From NCBI GenBank assembly GCA_026545225.1, contig CM048849.1:13523541-13587540 (forward strand): DNA of 64,000 bases. The letters are read 5' to 3'. Made by a program: the position numbers and the translations under genes. The notes under the pieces were generated by a model that saw only the letters and a list, made by a program, of their open reading frames with translations, did not search any database and had not been told where the DNA came from. Every line of letters starts with the position of its first letter. Position 1 is the first letter of the stretch. The stretch is from Cornus controversa. Lineage: Eukaryota; Streptophyta; Magnoliopsida; Cornales; Cornaceae. Shown here one piece after another: positions 21,643 through 34,199 of this stretch.

Positions 21643-24600
21643 TGTAATACCTCGAAAAATTTGGACGTCTATTATTTTAAAGAATTTAAATTTCTTTATA
21701 TTATTATTATTATTATTTTTCAATTCATGTGAAATGCCTTTATATGCATTTTATCATTTCATGTGAATTGTTAGGTCTTTATACAATTATTATTTTATGT
21801 GAATTGGTTGTCTTTATAAATTCTTTCATTTCATGTGAATTGCTCTACGTTTATTTTTATCAATTTATATGAATTGTTTATTGATTGTGTATTAGTTGAT
21901 TTAAATATTTTAAATGCTTTGAATTGGGTTAGGGAGGAATCTGGGCTGGAATGGTTAGGCTAAGGATATGCTTAAGTTGTTGAGCTATGGTTATAGTTAT
22001 ATTATTATGGTTATTATTATTATTATTTTTAGTAATTTAGTTTTTAGAAAAAAAAATAAAAAAAATAATAATAGAATAAAAATGATTAGGACAAAAGATA
22101 ATAAGAAACTAGGGTTTCTGCCGTTTGCATTACGCACAAAAATCAGGAGAGTAAACGAAAGAGATAAGGAGTTGGGTGAATGAGTGTTTGAATCGTCAAA
22201 GAGGCAAGTTTGATTCTTCTCTTCCCCTTTGAATCCGTATGGATAGTCTAGGTTTGAGGATTGTGTTTATTTTGGAAATTTGTATATAATTGTTTTTTTT
22301 TTCTGTTGATAAATTTTGTGAGAATTAATTATGCTAATTGTATAGACATGTTGTTAGAAATTTGTATGCATTTAATTATGAAATTAAATGATTTTGCATG
22401 CTAAGAATAATTCAGTGAATTAAACATTAGGATTTTGGAGTTTTGGTACTGTTTTAGAGTATTTTTGCATATGTATAAACATGTATATATGATTGTATAG
22501 GCGGGTGTATATATATACGAACATGAAATTTGGGTCTACTGTGTTTATCATTTTTGAGGGATTTTGTTTCGATTAAAAGGTAGATCTTACTTCCTAGAAC
22601 GATCCTTGAAAGTTTCATTATGAACCGTTGGGTAGATTGACGGGAAATTGAGTTTAAAATTTTAGATTTTCGAAACTTGAAATTGGGCGTTTCTGATTTT
22701 GTCCGCGAGAGGGGATGATTTTGGTACCAATACGTAGCTTAGATCGATACGAGTTCAATGGTATATTCATATGCGCGATTTGGTGCTCGGAAGTGATCGG
22801 GAAGCTCGGCCTCCATTGTTGGTCGCTGAAGCTTCAGCTGGGGAAGAAGAAAGAAAAAAAAAAGAAAAAGAAAAAGAAAAAGAAAAAGAAAAGGTGGCCA
22901 AGCGTCCGCCGGCACGTGGGGCCGCGTGCCGCCGGTGCCGGTGGCCAAAAAATTATTTTTGGGGCTCACTCTTGGGGGCCCACCCCTGGGTCGGTTATGG
23001 GCCCATTCCGAATTATTTTATTATTTGTTTTGAATTTTTGAAATTTTTGGAAAAACTTGAAAATTCGGAAAATCATTTTTTAAAAATACTTGTATAAATC
23101 TAAAAGTTCCCAAAATTTTATGTCAACTTACTGGGAGCTTAAGGAGCTTGGGGTTTAAATTTCATATCGAAATGATTTACCATTGTCTTTCAATTAATTT
23201 TTAAAGTGTCTAAAAACTGAGTTTTTCAGCGTCTTTAATTTTAAAAAATATTTAGAAATTTTCAAAAATTCTGAAATTTTTACTGTAACTTTATGAGGGT
23301 TAAATACACTTGGGTTTAAAGTTTCAACTCAAAATGATCTTTCCTTGTTGTTTAATTGATTTTTAAAGTGTCCAAAAGTTGAGTTTTTCACTTTCTGTAA
23401 TTTTAGAAAATACTTTTATAATTCCAAAAATTTCCAAATTTTTACTATAATTCTATGGAGGATAAATACAGCTGAGTTTAAATTTTTAACTCAAAATAAT
23501 CTTTCCTTGTTGTTCAATTTATTTTTAAAGTGTCTAAAAGTTGGATTTTCACCTTCTTTTATTTTTAGAAAATATTTTAAAATTCCAAAAAATTCTAGAA
23601 AAAATTTAGGTAACTTTATAGGATTAAAATGCACTTGGGTTTTAAATTTCATGTGAAAATGAGTCTCCCTTGTGATTGTGTTGGTTGTGAAAGTATGCCT
23701 CAAATTATGTTTATTTTTCTTTTTGCAAGAAAAAAATATTTTTTTAAAATTCTCAAAAATTCTAGGAAATTCCAGCATGATTTAATAGGGTTCTTAGTAG
23801 TAGAATATGCCTAGAAACCTAGATAAAAGTTTGGTTTAGACTCCCTCATATATTTGAGTGCATTGAAGGTTGAATTGGGAAATTGCTTCTTTAATGGATG
23901 TTTGAGTTATTTGATTTACTTGAATGTAATTTTCTTTAAGGATATAAATGCCCATCAAGTACTTTATTATAATCTACTTGTGAACGATTTGTCTTATGAT
24001 GATAATTTCATGTTGGATGATTTGAAATAACGGTTTGTGCAAATTTAAATTATAATGCACCTTGTTATTTTATATTGCATATTGGAATGTATCTATGCAT
24101 TTTATTTTGGCATGTAAGGATTTTCCGGCGTGTCAGGATCGCCCATACCTAATAAGGTATCTATGTATTTTATTTCACATGTAAGGATTGCCCGGCGTGT
24201 CAGGATCGCCCATACCTAATAAGGTATCTATGCATTTTATTTGGCATGTCAGGATTGCCCTGCGTGTCAGGATTGCCCATACCTAATAAGGTATCTATAC
24301 ATTTTATTTGGCGTGTCAGGATGGCCCATACCTAATAAGGTATCTATACATTTTATTTGGCGCGTTAGGATCGCCTATATCTAATAAGATATCTATACAT
24401 GTATGCATATGTTTTCTTTATTTTGAACTTAAAGAATGTGTTCATTGTTGGATGATAAGGGTTTGTTGGAACAATGTATAAGATGATTTTACTTCTGAAA
24501 ATATGAACTAAATAGGAAATGACTAGTATGTATATATCTATACCTATTAAGGTATCAAAAGATTAAATGATGGCATGTTAGGATTGCTTAAACTTGATAT

Positions 24601-25249
24601 TATTTCATGTTATGTTTATTTCTGTTGAACTTAAGAAATGTGATCACTTTTGCGTAATAAGGATTTGGGTGGAATATTATAATTAATGACTGTTGTTTTG
24701 AAAACATGATACTAGAATAAGAATAGCTTGTATGTTAAATCTATTGTTTTCTTTTGTGTCCCTTATACTGAGGGTATGTATGTTGGTTCTCTGATTGGGA
24801 TGTAGTAGATAGAACTTGCTCGTGGGTTTAACCCACTTTGTTGATATTTCAGGTTTCAGACAGGTTCCACTGCAAGGATAGAGTTTTAGGGTTAGTTGTG
24901 GCAGACATCTCTTCTCATCGGTCACAGGGTAGAAACCTATCCTCTTATTCAAGGGTCAGACTATGGACTCTTTTGGAGGTTTTGGTTGTTGGTTTTAAAT
25001 TAGAGTATTAAACTTGTGTTTTTCTAGTTAAGGGGTTCTTGCGTTATGGGACTTCCAAATTGTATTATCAGGCATATAACTATTTATTTATCGGTTATTT
25101 CAATTCAGTGAAATTTTCTGTTCAGCTTTTAGAATTTATTTTAGTCTGTCTTTTGTATTCTATGTTTGTTGCTACCAGTTGCATGTATCTCCCAAGTTTT
25201 GTGTATGAGACTGGCCACCTCATGAGCGAAATTTTCTGGGAGTATTTTA
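21643..25249 (+). repeat. Tekay 3' LTR, complete
   Basis: About 3.6 kb, TGTAATACCTCG through GAGTATTTTA (the 5' copy ends CTATTTCA, so the terminal CA became TA). It includes an (AAAAAG)n-type run at 22846-22893, a GC-rich block at 22900-23010, several diverged copies of a segment around TTTTTAAAGTGTCTAAAA at 23180-23560, and the palindromic tandem array at 24100-24396. Short reading frames inside are not called as genes. Confidence 0.9.
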
Positions 25250-25254
25250 GTCGT

Positions 25255-25451
25255 GTTCAAGCTACACAACCCACCTATAAATGGGTTATACGGGTTGTGT
25301 CGTGTCACCCGTTTAATAAGTGGGTCGTGTTTGTGTTCAAGATATGTGACATGATTAGTAATCATGTCGTGTTCGGGTTGACCCATTTATCAGAATATCC
25401 TTGTTTCGACACGACCCGAATACGACCCGCGAATCCGAATTGCCAACCCTA
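25255..25451. mobile_element. Non-autonomous hAT-like element, right part
   Basis: Continues the element split at 10900. It has ACCCGTTTAATAAG and TGGGTCGTGTT subterminal words and ends TTGCCAACCCTA, the inverted partner of the left end at 9320. GTTGCTGG at 25452-25459 is the presumed TSD copy. Confidence 0.72.
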
Positions 25452-25459
25452 GTTGCTGG

Positions 25460-27168
25460 GCGCGTTGGGGAAGAAGCCCCAGTGCAGGCACTCCCCAAGC
25501 GAACTGCCGGCGCGTGGGGCCGCATCCGGCTGGCGCCGACTCAGGCTGGTGCCGGAGAAAATATTTTTGGGCCCCACTAGCGGGGGCCCACCTCTGGGCC
25601 CAATTTGGGCCCATTCCGAAATAGTTTACTATTTGTTTCTTTTTTTTGAAATTTTTGGAAAATCTTGAAATTTTGAAAAATCATTTTTTAGAAATATTTA
25701 ACAATTTCTATTAATTTTTTGGAAAATCTTGAAATTTCCCAAATTTTTATTTCAACTTCTTGGATGTTAAACAAACTTGGGTTTTAAATTTCATTTAGTA
25801 ATGAGCTTCCCTCATGGTTATTTTGATTTTAAAGTTTGTATAAAAATTGGGTTTTTATTTTCTTTTATTTGGGAAAATATTTTTTAAATTCTAGAAAATT
25901 TTGGTGATCTTTTGGGAATAGAGTGTACTTGGGTTTTAAGTATCAAGTCAAAATGAGCTTCCTTGTGATTAAATTGGTGTAGAAAGTGTGCCTCAAAACT
26001 AGATTTTTATTTTCTTTAATTTTGTTAAATCTTTAAAAATTCCCAAAAAATTCAAGAATAATTAAATAGGGTTCCTAGGAACATAAAAGGCCTGGAAACC
26101 TAGATTAGAGCTTGGTTTAGACTCTCACGAAGATTTAAGGAAATTGGAGGTTTGATTGTGTGCTTGCTTATATGAGTGGGGGTTTCGTTATTTTACTCCT
26201 TAACTGCTTTCTCTCTGAAATTATAAATGTTCAAGATATACTTAGTTTTAATTTATTTTTGAACGAGTTATCTTATTGTGATGATTGAATATTCGATAAT
26301 TTAAATCCTTACATTTTGTGTAATTTTAATCGTTATGCACCTTATTTTATTTCATGTTGTAAGTTGGTTTGGGAGGCATGATAGGATTGCGAGGGGCATG
26401 TTAAGATTGCCAATACCTATTAAGGTATCTAAAGTTAAAGGAGGCATATAAGGATTTCCATAGGCATGTCAGGATTGCCAATAGCTATTAAGGTATCCAA
26501 GAATAAAAATGGTGGCATGTCATGATTGCTTAAATTTAATAAAATATATGCTTATGTTTCTTTGTTTTGAACTTAAAGAATGTGTTCATTATTGTATGCT
26601 AAGGGTTTATTGGGACATTGTAAAAGATGACTCATTTTTTTAAAACATGATTTGGATAAAAAATGACTTGTATGGTTACATCTATATATATTTTTGTATC
26701 CCTCATAATGAGGGTATGTATACCGATTCTCTGTTTGGGATGTAGTAGATAGGGCTTGCTCATGGGTTTAACCCACTTGTTGATATTTCAGGTCCCAAGC
26801 CGATTCCACCGCGAGGTTAGAGTCTTGGGGTATGGTTGTGGCAGACGTCTTCTCTTATCAGTTACAGGGTAGGAAAGCATTCTCTTCTTCAAGATTCAAA
26901 CCATAACTTTTTTTAATTTAGGGTTAAAAACTCTTGTTCTTTTTGGTTAAGGGGTCCTTGGGTTACGGGACTTCCAAATTGTATTAACAGACACGTACTT
27001 ATTTATTTAACGTTTATTTTAATTCAGAGGGACTTTCTATTATGCTTTTAAAATTTATTTCATTTTTTCTTTTGTACTCTTTGCTTGTTGCTGTCAGTTG
27101 TAAATATCTCTAAGGTTTTGTGTATGAGACTGACCACCTCATGCACAAAATTTTGTGGGGATACTTCA
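25460..27168 (+). mobile_element. Solo LTR (Tekay-type gypsy), right part
   Basis: Homologous to the second part of the 3' LTR: the GC-rich block (25495-25620 against 22900-23010), the decayed palindromic array (26375-26525), the TTTAACCCACTTGTTGATAT block (26765 against 24827) and the terminal GAGACTG.CCACCTCATG block (27126). It ends ATACTTCA at 27168, followed by TSD TAACA (27169-27173). With 8288-9319 it makes about 2.74 kb of LTR and no internal region. Confidence 0.85.
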
Positions 27169-27173
27169 TAACA

Positions 27174-28650
27174 TTAATCAAACACCTGTGACTTGTGTTG
27201 CCAAATATTTAATGACAATCTGTAAGAGTTAATAGGTTTACTGCTCGTTCTTTTAATTTTCAGATTATTTAATTTTAGCCCCATTAATACTAATCAACCA
27301 CACACAAGCAAGTAAAATAAATCTAAGTGCAGAAAATATGAAATAACACCATATATATGTGGAAACCCAAATTAGGAGAAATCTACAAGTGTGGTTGTAG
27401 CTCTGGAGAAACGAATTGACTATCATCGAAGCAAAGTGCAATAGACTCTCTCTGATTAACGCTCACTCATTCTACCAAGAACTTGGTGTTAAACACCTCA
27501 GGTTTCCTCTTGCGACTCCACGTCCAAGTGTTGTAGACTTCGTACTAATGTCATAATCCTTATAGAAGGGTACCAAAAGAACATGAAGACTTTGTGAATT
27601 TCATGTCCCCTTCATACTGCGTTTAACTTCTCCTTCCACACAAACAAACAAATAGTTGAGAACAAACCAAACAATCTACTGTCTTAATCAATAAGTAATC
27701 TGAAGTAGCCTTTGAATGATTGATCAAGTGTATAGAGAACAACATCCTAATTCACTCCGTGTATGTAGACGTGCTCTCAAAGAAAAACAAACAAAAAAGT
27801 CAATAAAATTTTCAACCCTAAAAATACTTCAATAACTTTATCTCTCTAAAACTAGGTCTTCTAAAATCATAATTGAAGAGAAAACTTAGATATATATAGG
27901 CATAGGAGCCCTAATCTTGGTTGAAAAACAAGTTAGAAACTAATTCAGGACGTCCTAAATAATGAGGACTGTTCGGACATTGAAGAAACCTTAATTTTTA
28001 AAAATTAAACTTTTGGTTTCTCAAATCCAACCTCTTAAATATAAAATGCAATGTGTCCTCACCACATGTACCTATACTAAATGATATTCTCACTTGAATT
28101 ATGTTACACTTCGATTTTCAAAACTCGGTTAAGAATGAAGGAAATGGGGGTGAGCTAAAAAATCTCAATCGGTACACACAGTCGAACACTTCGATCTCAA
28201 GACTTAATTTTGTATGTGTCTAAAGTATCAAGATGGAACCAAGCTCATTAGAAAGAGGATTCAAGATCACTCTATTTCAAAGAAAACTACACTCCAATCC
28301 ATTTTAAAATGAATGACATATGTCCATTTAAAGTCAAGGACAGTTTTAACACATGTTGTGAATAGTACCTTTGATTAATCGAAGAGGCACTTTCAATTAA
28401 TCGAATCTGTGTTTAATAGAAGTTCTATCAAAACATCAATCATAAAATACTGGTTTTGGGATCCAATTTCATTCAGTTTCTCCGATTAATCAAACATAAG
28501 TCATTGATTAATCAAAGTTAGGTTTTCGATTAATCGAAAACCTTCGACAAAAAATCATGTTAAGTCCTTTTTTTTTCCCCAGTTGGACATACAAAACTCA
28601 TTCACAATTATGCATCTATTCCACATACATCATTATACATTTTATACATC
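27174..28650. other. Gene-free spacer with a TCGATTAATCGA-type repeat
   Basis: No supportable gene. Bases 27270-27800 have the look of an old retrotransposon LTR read backwards (GTGGAAACCC, then splice-like stretches), but no pair or TSD was found. Bases 28375-28545 carry several diverged copies of GATTAATCGA / TCGATTAATCGA. The final TAA (28651-28653) is the TSD of the CACTA element. Confidence 0.45.
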
Positions 28651-28653
28651 TAA

Positions 28654-28920
28654 CACTACAAGAAATTTGGCTTTTAATGACAGGCTTTTTACGACGATCC
28701 TGCATAGCCCCTCGAGAAAAATAGTTTTCTACGACGGGCCCGCATGGCCCATTGTAGAAAGTCACTTTCTAGGATGGGCTCGCATAGACCGTTGTAGAAA
28801 TTATGCTTGCGCAACGGGCCATGTAGGCCCGTGGTAGAAAATTAGTTTCCATGACGGGCTAAGAAACCGTTGTAGAAAGTTTTATTCTTATTACGGGCTT
28901 TGCCCGTAATTAAAAGTTTT
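28654..28920 (+). repeat. CACTA left subterminal palindromic repeats
   Basis: About five units of 40-50 bp, each an imperfect hairpin: CTACGACGGGCC, a short loop, then GGCCCATTGTAG, separated by AAA-rich spacers. Such arrays bind the TNPA-type protein in known CACTA elements. Confidence 0.8.
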
Positions 28921-29397
28921 TTTAAAAAAATAAATTTCCGTGCTCTTATTTTGGTTTCGCGTGAGATCGATACACTTTTCCCCTCACTTATGGGTGCGTT
29001 CTCTCACTTCAAACCGTCTCTGAGCTCTCATTCCCTCAGCTCTAATCAAAATCTGAACCCATAATCTCTGCTCGTCAACCAAATTTAATCTCAATCTCAC
29101 TCAACTGTTGAAGCCCTAACCCATTCTCACTCACCGATCGAAACCCTAACCCAATCCCACTCACCGATCAAAGCCTAACCCAATCTATTTCCCTTCGGTG
29201 AAAGCCCTAACCTAATCTCACTCCTTGATTGAATCAGCCTACAAAATGTTTTGAGAAAATAGTGAAGTTACAGGAGGTTTACAGAAACTCCTCTAAGATT
29301 GAAGCTTATCCTAAAAGGTACTCCTCTAAGATTCCTCAGATTTGGTACTCTTTTTATATAGATTTTCTGTAAGATCGAAGCTTATATATATATATAT

Positions 29398-29436
<39 letters not shown>

Positions 29437-30052
29437 TTGATGTTGTGATACTCTGTTAGTGGTGGTAATGGAAGAGAGATAGCTTTATGTGAGTTTCTCT
29501 TTGACTATTCTCATTTCTTTTGGATGCTAAGAAATTGAAACTAATTAAGAAAATGGGAACTAATTAGTGAAAAAATAATGGGAGCTAGTTTTCCCTCATG
29601 TTCAATTTCGTACAAGTTAGTGCTGAAGTTCAATTTTATGTTTTCTTCAGAGCTAACTAAACAACGTGTAGTGTGAGTAAAATTTCTTCTCTTTTCCTCT
29701 GTTTCCTAATCAAACAAACAAGTTTTTTTCTCAATATTTTCAGATATTGTAATTGGTTTTGGGGTTTAATTTCCTTGGTGTTTTTTGTTTGTTTGTTTGT
29801 TGGATTTTTAGGGTTTGAAATTCACGAGAGGCCTCTAAAGCAGACACTTTGGGATTCCAATAAACTCTGTCTCTCTGATTCCACTGCAAAAGGAAATTTA
29901 TCATAAAACCCACTGTTAAATGCATATGTACATGTGTATAACTATATATATGCGTGTTGAGTTTTTATGTATATTATTGTCTACTTTCCTCTTTTTAAGT
30001 TTCTGTGTCAAAACTAAGTATTAGTGCAGTGAATAGCATTTCAGTACAAGTT
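28921..30052. other. CACTA 5' leader-like region
   Basis: Bases 28960-29240 are CT-rich with repeats of CTCACTCACCGATCGAA followed by CCCTAACCC (telo-box-like AAACCCTAA near 29139), resembling a plant 5' leader or promoter. A compound microsatellite (TA)n(CA)n lies at 29384-29436. Bases 29437-30052 are AT-rich with no recognisable coding exon. Confidence 0.5.
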
Positions 30053-30053
30053 T

Positions 30054-30120
30054 GAGGCTTTTTAAAGATTAATTTTTATTTTTAAAAAACATAGATTATA
30101 CTTTATAGAATGAATTAATC
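30054..30120 (+). repeat. Duplicated segment, half A1
   Basis: GAGGCTTTTTAAAGATTAAT through GAATGAAT matches 35171-35230. The homology breaks at GAATGA and resumes at 33650 (half A2). The uninterrupted version is at 35171-35330. Confidence 0.75.
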
Positions 30121-30247
30121 TTTATAGCTAATTATTTACCACTGCATTCAATAAGAGAACCTGGATAACCTGATCTTTCTAGCATCGATGGATAGCTTTC
30201 TTGATAAGCATCTGCACCGACATATGCAAATTACAAAAGTTTCTAAA

Positions 30248-32350
30248 TTACAATTTGTTGAGCATGACTTGAAGTTCATGTTGAGGCTGGAGATTGAGAA
30301 TCTGAACTGGCGAGTGGACATAAGTCGGAGAAATGGTGATCTTGTAGCGTTACAGAATCATCGAGAGTGTTATCTTGGCTTCAGTTGTTGCGAAGTTCAA
30401 GCCCACATAGGTTCGAGGTCCATAACCGAATGGCAAAAATGCCACAATGTTGTCATTGGTTGCCTTAGCCACCCCTTCTGCAAATCTCTCTGGTTTGAAG
30501 AGATGAGCATCTTGTCCCCACAGTTCAGGGTTACTATGAAATGCCCCAGGTGGAATATGCACCTCTATGTTAGCTGGAAGAATTAGCATCCCCAATTTGA
30601 CTTCCCTTTCAATTCTTCTACCAAGAATAGCAATCGGTGCATAAAGCCTCAGAGTTTCATTAATGATCATGTTCATCTAGACATAAATAATGGGGGAAGT
30701 TAGATGTCAAATGTAGTAAAATCTACCACATAGATAAGTAAAATCTAAAACTAAAAGTTTGATTTGCTTACAGTCTTTAGTCTCGCAATGCCTTCTGGGA
30801 TTGGATTTTCTTTGCCAAACAATTCTAGGACTTCATTCCTTGCTTTCTCTTGCCATTCCATGTGGGTTGCTCAAAGAAGAATGTTCCAAGCAAGTAAGCT
30901 AGTAGTTGTTTCCTGTCCAGCAAGATAGAATGTCTTGCACTCATCAATTCTATCATCTACTGAAATCCTCCTGCTCTTGTCAACATCATGGTGAACTTTT
31001 ATAAGCAATCCAAGAAAATCACTCCCATAGTTTTCTGCTTACCTGCCATCACCTTATCTTCGCGTTTCTTTATAAGTTCTATAATATAATTTCTAATTGC
31101 TTGTTCTGTTTTGTCTGCTTCAATGTCATCATTTGACATTCTGCAAAAATTGGACTTGATTAGTGTGGATGAGTTATATTAAATATTAAGTTGTTAAATT
31201 TGGTGCCATGGTTAGAGACTCAGAGTCGATGTTAGATCAACTAATGAAGCTTGTAAATAATCATGGCCTATGAATATAAGACAAGGGGGAAAACAACTAG
31301 CCTCTCATAGATGTAATATTCATGAAATATTAATTAATATGTTAAATGGAAATTGCTTTAAAATGAAGGGGATGATAGAAGAGAGAACCTGCCCAATGCC
31401 AGGAAACCGTATTTTAAACATATTTCTGAAATGAATCAATTCCAATATATTCAACATCTCAAATATGTTCTTCCCCTCCAAGTAACTACTTCCAAAAGCT
31501 GTCTTTGAAATTATTTCTGATGTCAAAACTTTGAACTCATCGTAGACCTCAATCTCCTTACTTTCGTGGTGCCTCCATTTTCCTAGCATCATTTCCACAC
31601 TCGTGATCATTGATGGAATCATACTCTGTATAGATAGGAAGGCAACTATTTGATATTATTATCATGGATATATGCTTTATTATGCTAAGTAAATAGTTCA
31701 AGAAAAGAAATAATATTTTACCTTCAAGCCCTTTGCATGGAAAGCGTGGTTGGCAAGTTTGTGTTGCTTCAACCATTTTTCACCTTCTGATGCAACAAGC
31801 CTATGTCCTACTAGCTTCTTCAGGTAGCCTTCCATCTTTTTTTTTTCGGTATGCTCCATCTTTATTATTCAGGATCTCTTTAATCAGCTCAGGTTCAGTA
31901 ATAACCAATTGAGGTTGAGGACCATGCCAGTTTAGAAAATTCTTCCCTATTTTAGTAGATTAGTTAAAACGAAAAAAATAATTAGTTTTTGACAATTGAT
32001 TTGGATTAAGACAATTATAATTTAGTTGTGGACTATGGCTAATAACTTGTTATAATTACCATATATCTTGATCCATGAATAAGTGTGAGGCATAGTTTTG
32101 GAAAATATGTGATCATGATGTGATAAATCGACGGGATTGCTTGTGGAATCCATTCCCATCTTGATGATCTCTTTGGTGTTTCCATGGAGAAACTTGTAAG
32201 AAGGACCTTTGATTCCTTGCGATGTGCCATGATATATTGTATGCGAATTGGAGTCCACCATACCTTGTGGAGGAACCACAAGAGAGTGAAAAGGAGGGAA
32301 AGGTAGAGACAACTTGAAAGGAAGGTTATCATGGCTCCAAGCACAATCAC
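30248..32350 (-). pseudogene. CYP749-like cytochrome P450 pseudogene
   Basis: Nearly full-length P450 on the minus strand, with introns retained. Exon 1 (about 32350-32039) encodes an N-terminal membrane anchor, then FLHKVWWTPIRIQ, with a frameshift before GIKGPSYKFLHGNTKE. Exon 2 (about 31945-31717) contains NFLNWHGPQPQLV. Exon 3 (about 31622-31390) contains FGSSYLEGKNIFEM. Exon 4 (about 31140-30770) has the I-helix AGQETTTSLLAWN, with stops and frameshifts. Exon 5 (30676-30248) has the K-helix ETLR, PERF and the heme region PFGYGPRTYVGLNFA. The heme-ligand Cys of FxxGxRxCxG is Tyr. A stop interrupts the C-terminal LSMIL*RYK, and the end is TAA at 30248-30250. The sequence resembles the CYP72-clan family CYP749 from memory. 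It cannot make an active enzyme. Confidence 0.85.
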
Positions 32351-33649
32351 ACAGCCTTGTGTTCTTGAACAATTAATAGATTTTCATTCAAGCTAGTTGT
32401 TACATTCTTGAGTAATATATATAAATTGCTTAGGAATCAATTGGTTGAAGTAGGTAACAAAAACTACATGCTATGTTTCTTGCGTAAGAAGCAATGAAAA
32501 CGACATGACAGTGATGAAATTTTTGGCATTTCTTACATTGTCAGCTCTTAGTATATATATAATCTTCCAGTGATGGAATTTGGGAATTTTTGGAATACCA
32601 ATAAGCATATAAGAGATTTGGTCTCATAGCCATTTACCATACTTTTCCAAACCAAACCTCCTGGATTAATGAGCATGGAAAGCAAGATCATATGCACATA
32701 AACATATACAAGTTTGCTACATTCATTAGTGGTGATTTTCACATTTCTCCTAGTCTAGATCAATGTGGTGATATACTGAATGTCATCAGTGTAGTTCATA
32801 TCATCAGTGGAGAAGGTTATTCTTCCTGCTCTACATTTGGAAAAATCCAAAATGGTTTTGGAGCCAAGTTGTGACATTTGTCTCCAGATTCATTGGACAG
32901 ACTACAGAAATTAATGGTTCATTTTTTGTGGAGAAAAAAATAGAAAGAAAAGAAAAACGCGTGCACATGCTCAAAACAAGAAGAAAAAGATCAAGATGAA
33001 ATGGAGACAACATCATAACATTTTGAACTCGTTTCCTTGTATATTTGGAGTTTGGTTTCAGCTAAATTGATTGTGCTATTGGTGACAATACAACATCCAT
33101 CTGTATATAAATAGTCATACATATTGCTTCAACCCGTTTGTAGGGGATAAAGACAAGGATGATGATAATGATGATGTATATATGTCCATTGCAATGACAT
33201 CAGAGTTTAATTAATTACTATGTAGTTGGAAAAGGGATTGAATAAAGTTCAATCCTATTTTGGCAATGATGGTGTGAAAAGATCATGAGCAATGTCTTGT
33301 TTATGCCTCTATGGTACTGGTAATTTGTTAAAGAAAATATCGATTTGTTTGCTACAACTAGTAAAAGTGCAACCTATTTAAAATCTCACTTCAATGAATA
33401 CCAACAGCTTGGTGGTGAAGTGTTTCAATTGTTGTACAAAAGATTTGGTCTCATAGAAGTTTAAACTCCATACCTATTTTACAGACCTGGCCTGCCTGAT
33501 ATAACCCTGGAAAATTGGACCACAACCCTCTAATTTTTATACATATTTTTGTTTGGCTTGTTTGTAGATGACAATCATAGAAGAAAAAATGAAGTTTTTT
33601 GTTTGGGTTGTTCGTAGATGACATATCATATATGAAAAAAATGAAGTGT
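32351..33649. other. Gene-free stretch downstream of the P450 start
   Basis: Presumed P450 promoter region and beyond, AT-rich. A tandem pair of about 50 bp lies at 33547-33645 (TTTGTTTGG.TTGTT.GTAGATGACA). No coding exon was recognised. Confidence 0.5.
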
Positions 33650-33760
33650 ACGAATGAGCATCAATAGTTAGAAGTTAACCTAAGGACCATACAACGTCTA
33701 GACTCTAAACAAAGTACCAAACTTTTACTTCTTCCAGTAATTACAAGTAATAGAACATTA
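33650..33760 (+). repeat. Duplicated segment, half A2
   Basis: GAATGAGCATCAATAGTTAG onward through CCAGTAATTACAA matches 35224-35322, continuing the copy broken at 30120. Confidence 0.75.
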
Positions 33761-34199
33761 CTTTGGCCTTAAATCACAATTTATAGGAAGGATTACTATT
33801 TCTTGGTTGATTTCAAATTTTCCCAAATTGATTTGAATCTTGAAAATTATGGATGGAAAAGAAACAGATATGTGGCTAATTTCACCTTATAATGCAATAT
33901 AAAACAAAACATATAAATTATTTTCTGAGCAACCCTCTGAAGTTTTTGGGTTACTTCAGGGAAAGGCTGGTCCTAGAATTGTGTTTCTCAGTAAAGTTTT
34001 TTTCCCTGGTAAATACTGCTCCTGGAAATGTTGAAACCTCATACAGAAGTAGTACCTCAGAGAATGCAAAGAAGTACACTGCAGGATCAAGAAGCAGAAA
34101 TCAAAGATAAGCATAACTTAGATGTAAAATTTCCCAATTTATTTGAATATTTTTTAAAAAATTCTACTCCAAATCCATGAGCAATCAGAAGGAATTTTT

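Larger units (their letters stand above)
10901..25249 (+). mobile_element. Tekay-type Ty3/gypsy chromovirus, nested and defective
   Basis: Flanked by GTCGT at 10896-10900 and 25250-25254. The 5' LTR is interrupted and partly deleted (10901-11000 and 16996-18283). The PBS is at 18286, the internal region 18284-21642 and the 3' LTR 21643-25249. LTRs of about 3.6 kb and a C-terminal chromodomain fit the Tekay/Del lineage. The internal region is only about 3.4 kb, too short for a full gag-pol, and is full of stops. The surviving LTR parts are nearly identical, for example about one difference in the first 150 bases of 16996 against 23963, so the insertion is young although its coding region is dead. 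Confidence 0.88.

Noticed and set aside
22715..23097. Overlapping frames around the AAAAAG run and GC-rich block of the Tekay 3' LTR
   Set aside because: LTR sequence with counterparts in the solo LTR that do not preserve the frame.
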